In this document: in pieces, positions 63,407 to 64,000 of the stretch
How the letters are laid out: every line of letters begins with the position of its first letter
Numbering within the stretch: position 1 is the stretch's first letter
Assembly (NCBI RefSeq): GCF_002270415.1
Contig: NZ_NNRI01000022.1
Location: 248,001-312,000, forward strand
Direction: 5' to 3'
Length of the DNA: 64,000 bases
Source: Mesorhizobium sophorae
GTDB lineage: Bacteria > Pseudomonadota > Alphaproteobacteria > Rhizobiales > Rhizobiaceae
Notes under the pieces: generated by a model
What the model saw: only the letters and a program-made list of their open reading frames with translations
Told to the model about the DNA's origin: nothing
Databases searched by the model: none
Made by a program: the position numbers and the translations under genes

Positions 63407-64000
63407 TTATCTAATGTCATTAAGTCCAGTCTCGGCGTCGGCAGCGGCCCGCCCGGTTCTGGCCATTTCGACCAGAACCGGGCGCAATTCGCGTGCCGCC
63501 GGCAAAGGTTGCGGGAAGAAAACCCGGCAAACATCGTCACCCGACACCAGATCCATGCCATCGGCGTCGAATCCGGCAATAATCCAGCCGTTGGCGGACA
63601 CTTTCGCGAAATGCTGTGCATAAACGGCAATCGCGTCGACATGATCGGCGTTCATATGGTCGATGGCGGATTGTTCGCTCGCCGCCAGTTCCTCGACGAT
63701 CGCTCCGCTGCTGAGCAGATCCGGTCGATCGAGCTGATAGGCCTTGCCGAAGCCGCCGTTGAGGCTGGCGCGTTGCGGCTCGAGGCGGAAGATCGAAAAG
63801 TCGCCGAGACCGGCATAGAGTTTCGCCTTGGGATTGCGGTTGAGATAACGGCGCTCGCTGCCGGCGTGCTCACTCGATCCGCGCTCAAGCCGTTTCGCCT
63901 GGCACACCAGTGACAGGCGCGGGTGCGCCAGCGGGTCGCCCTTGCCGGGTTCGCCAAGCAACAGGGAACAGCGCGCATCGGCAAGCAGCGCGCCGGTGTG
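63407..64000 (-). CDS. HugZ-like pyridoxamine-phosphate-oxidase-fold protein, 5' end beyond window
   Basis: C-terminal 197 residues of a split-barrel flavin/heme-binding protein. The part visible has a putative FMN-binding barrel end (RYLNRNPKAKLYAGLGDFSIFRLEP) and a DUF2470-type C-terminal domain (SAIDHMNADHVDAIAVYAQHF, AGFDADGMDLV). These features fit HugZ-like heme-utilisation proteins. Divergence from the ArsR gene cannot be judged because the start is outside. Confidence 0.78.
   Translation of the reverse strand, partial: HTGALLADARCSLLLGEPGKGDPLAHPRLSLVCQAKRLERGSSEHAGSERRYLNRNPKAKLYAGLGDFSIFRLEPQRASLNGGFGKAYQLDRPDLLSSGAIVEELAASEQSAIDHMNADHVDAIAVYAQHFAKVSANGWIIAGFDADGMDLVSGDDVCRVFFPQPLPAARELRPVLVEMARTGRAAADAETGLNDIR

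Noticed and set aside
1..64000. CRISPR arrays, rRNA and tRNA genes
   Set aside because: No spaced direct repeats or conserved RNA gene sequences were recognised.

Overview
The window looks like a chromosomal segment of a rhizobial alphaproteobacterium, most likely Mesorhizobium. Supporting signs are CtrA, ChpT, a DUF1134/EipA-like protein, a one-piece B12-dependent ribonucleotide reductase, GC-rich coding sequence, rhizobial-type insertion sequences, and a proline cis-4-hydroxylase that, from memory, closely resembles the characterised Mesorhizobium loti enzyme. No database was searched. All names rest on motifs and recalled family features.

Layout. (1) 1-8927 is ordinary core sequence: alpha/beta hydrolase (partial), molybdopterin-binding protein, universal stress protein, Gpt-like phosphoribosyltransferase, Nudix hydrolase, PilZ-like protein, then nrdJ behind a NrdR-box candidate. 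(2) 9339-15894 is a defence locus: a complete qatABCD operon on the minus strand and a divergent gene with a candidate PD-(D/E)XK nuclease core. (3) 16085-48000 is accessory sequence rich in amino-acid and peptide metabolism, broken up by transposon remnants. It holds two GntR/FCD regulators, a short glutamate 5-kinase, two paralogous ATP-grasp ligases, an M81 (MlrC-like) protein, a DapA-family lyase/aldolase, two complete oligopeptide-type ABC transporters, an M19 peptidase, a DadA-like oxidoreductase, a 30-codon peptide ORF, an S12 serine hydrolase, an adenylation-carrier-AAC(3) fusion protein and the proline hydroxylase. An exact 17-bp sequence occurs at both ABC operon promoters, and a 15/17 variant precedes the DapA-family gene, which suggests one regulon. 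(4) 48500-54502 is a scar: a broken acyl-CoA dehydrogenase-like gene, an IS21-family element with an IS5-family element nested inside it, and a beheaded quinone oxidoreductase. (5) 54593-64000 returns to core sequence: HxlR regulator, FliJ-like protein, ctrA with a dense GANTC cluster upstream, an IS66-family element just after the ctrA terminator, a CheY-like regulator, chpT, a DUF1134 gene, a coiled-coil membrane protein, a TrmH-family methyltransferase, an ArsR regulator and a HugZ-like protein (partial).

How parts may work together. QatA-D form a known anti-phage system, and the adjacent nuclease-like gene is a candidate partner or separate defence gene. In the metabolic island, the proline hydroxylase sits 53 bp downstream of the A-carrier-acyltransferase fusion, suggesting a small amide or peptide product containing an imino acid. 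The ABC systems, peptidases, oxidoreductase and DapA-family enzyme suggest uptake and breakdown of related compounds. No rRNA, tRNA or CRISPR array was recognised.
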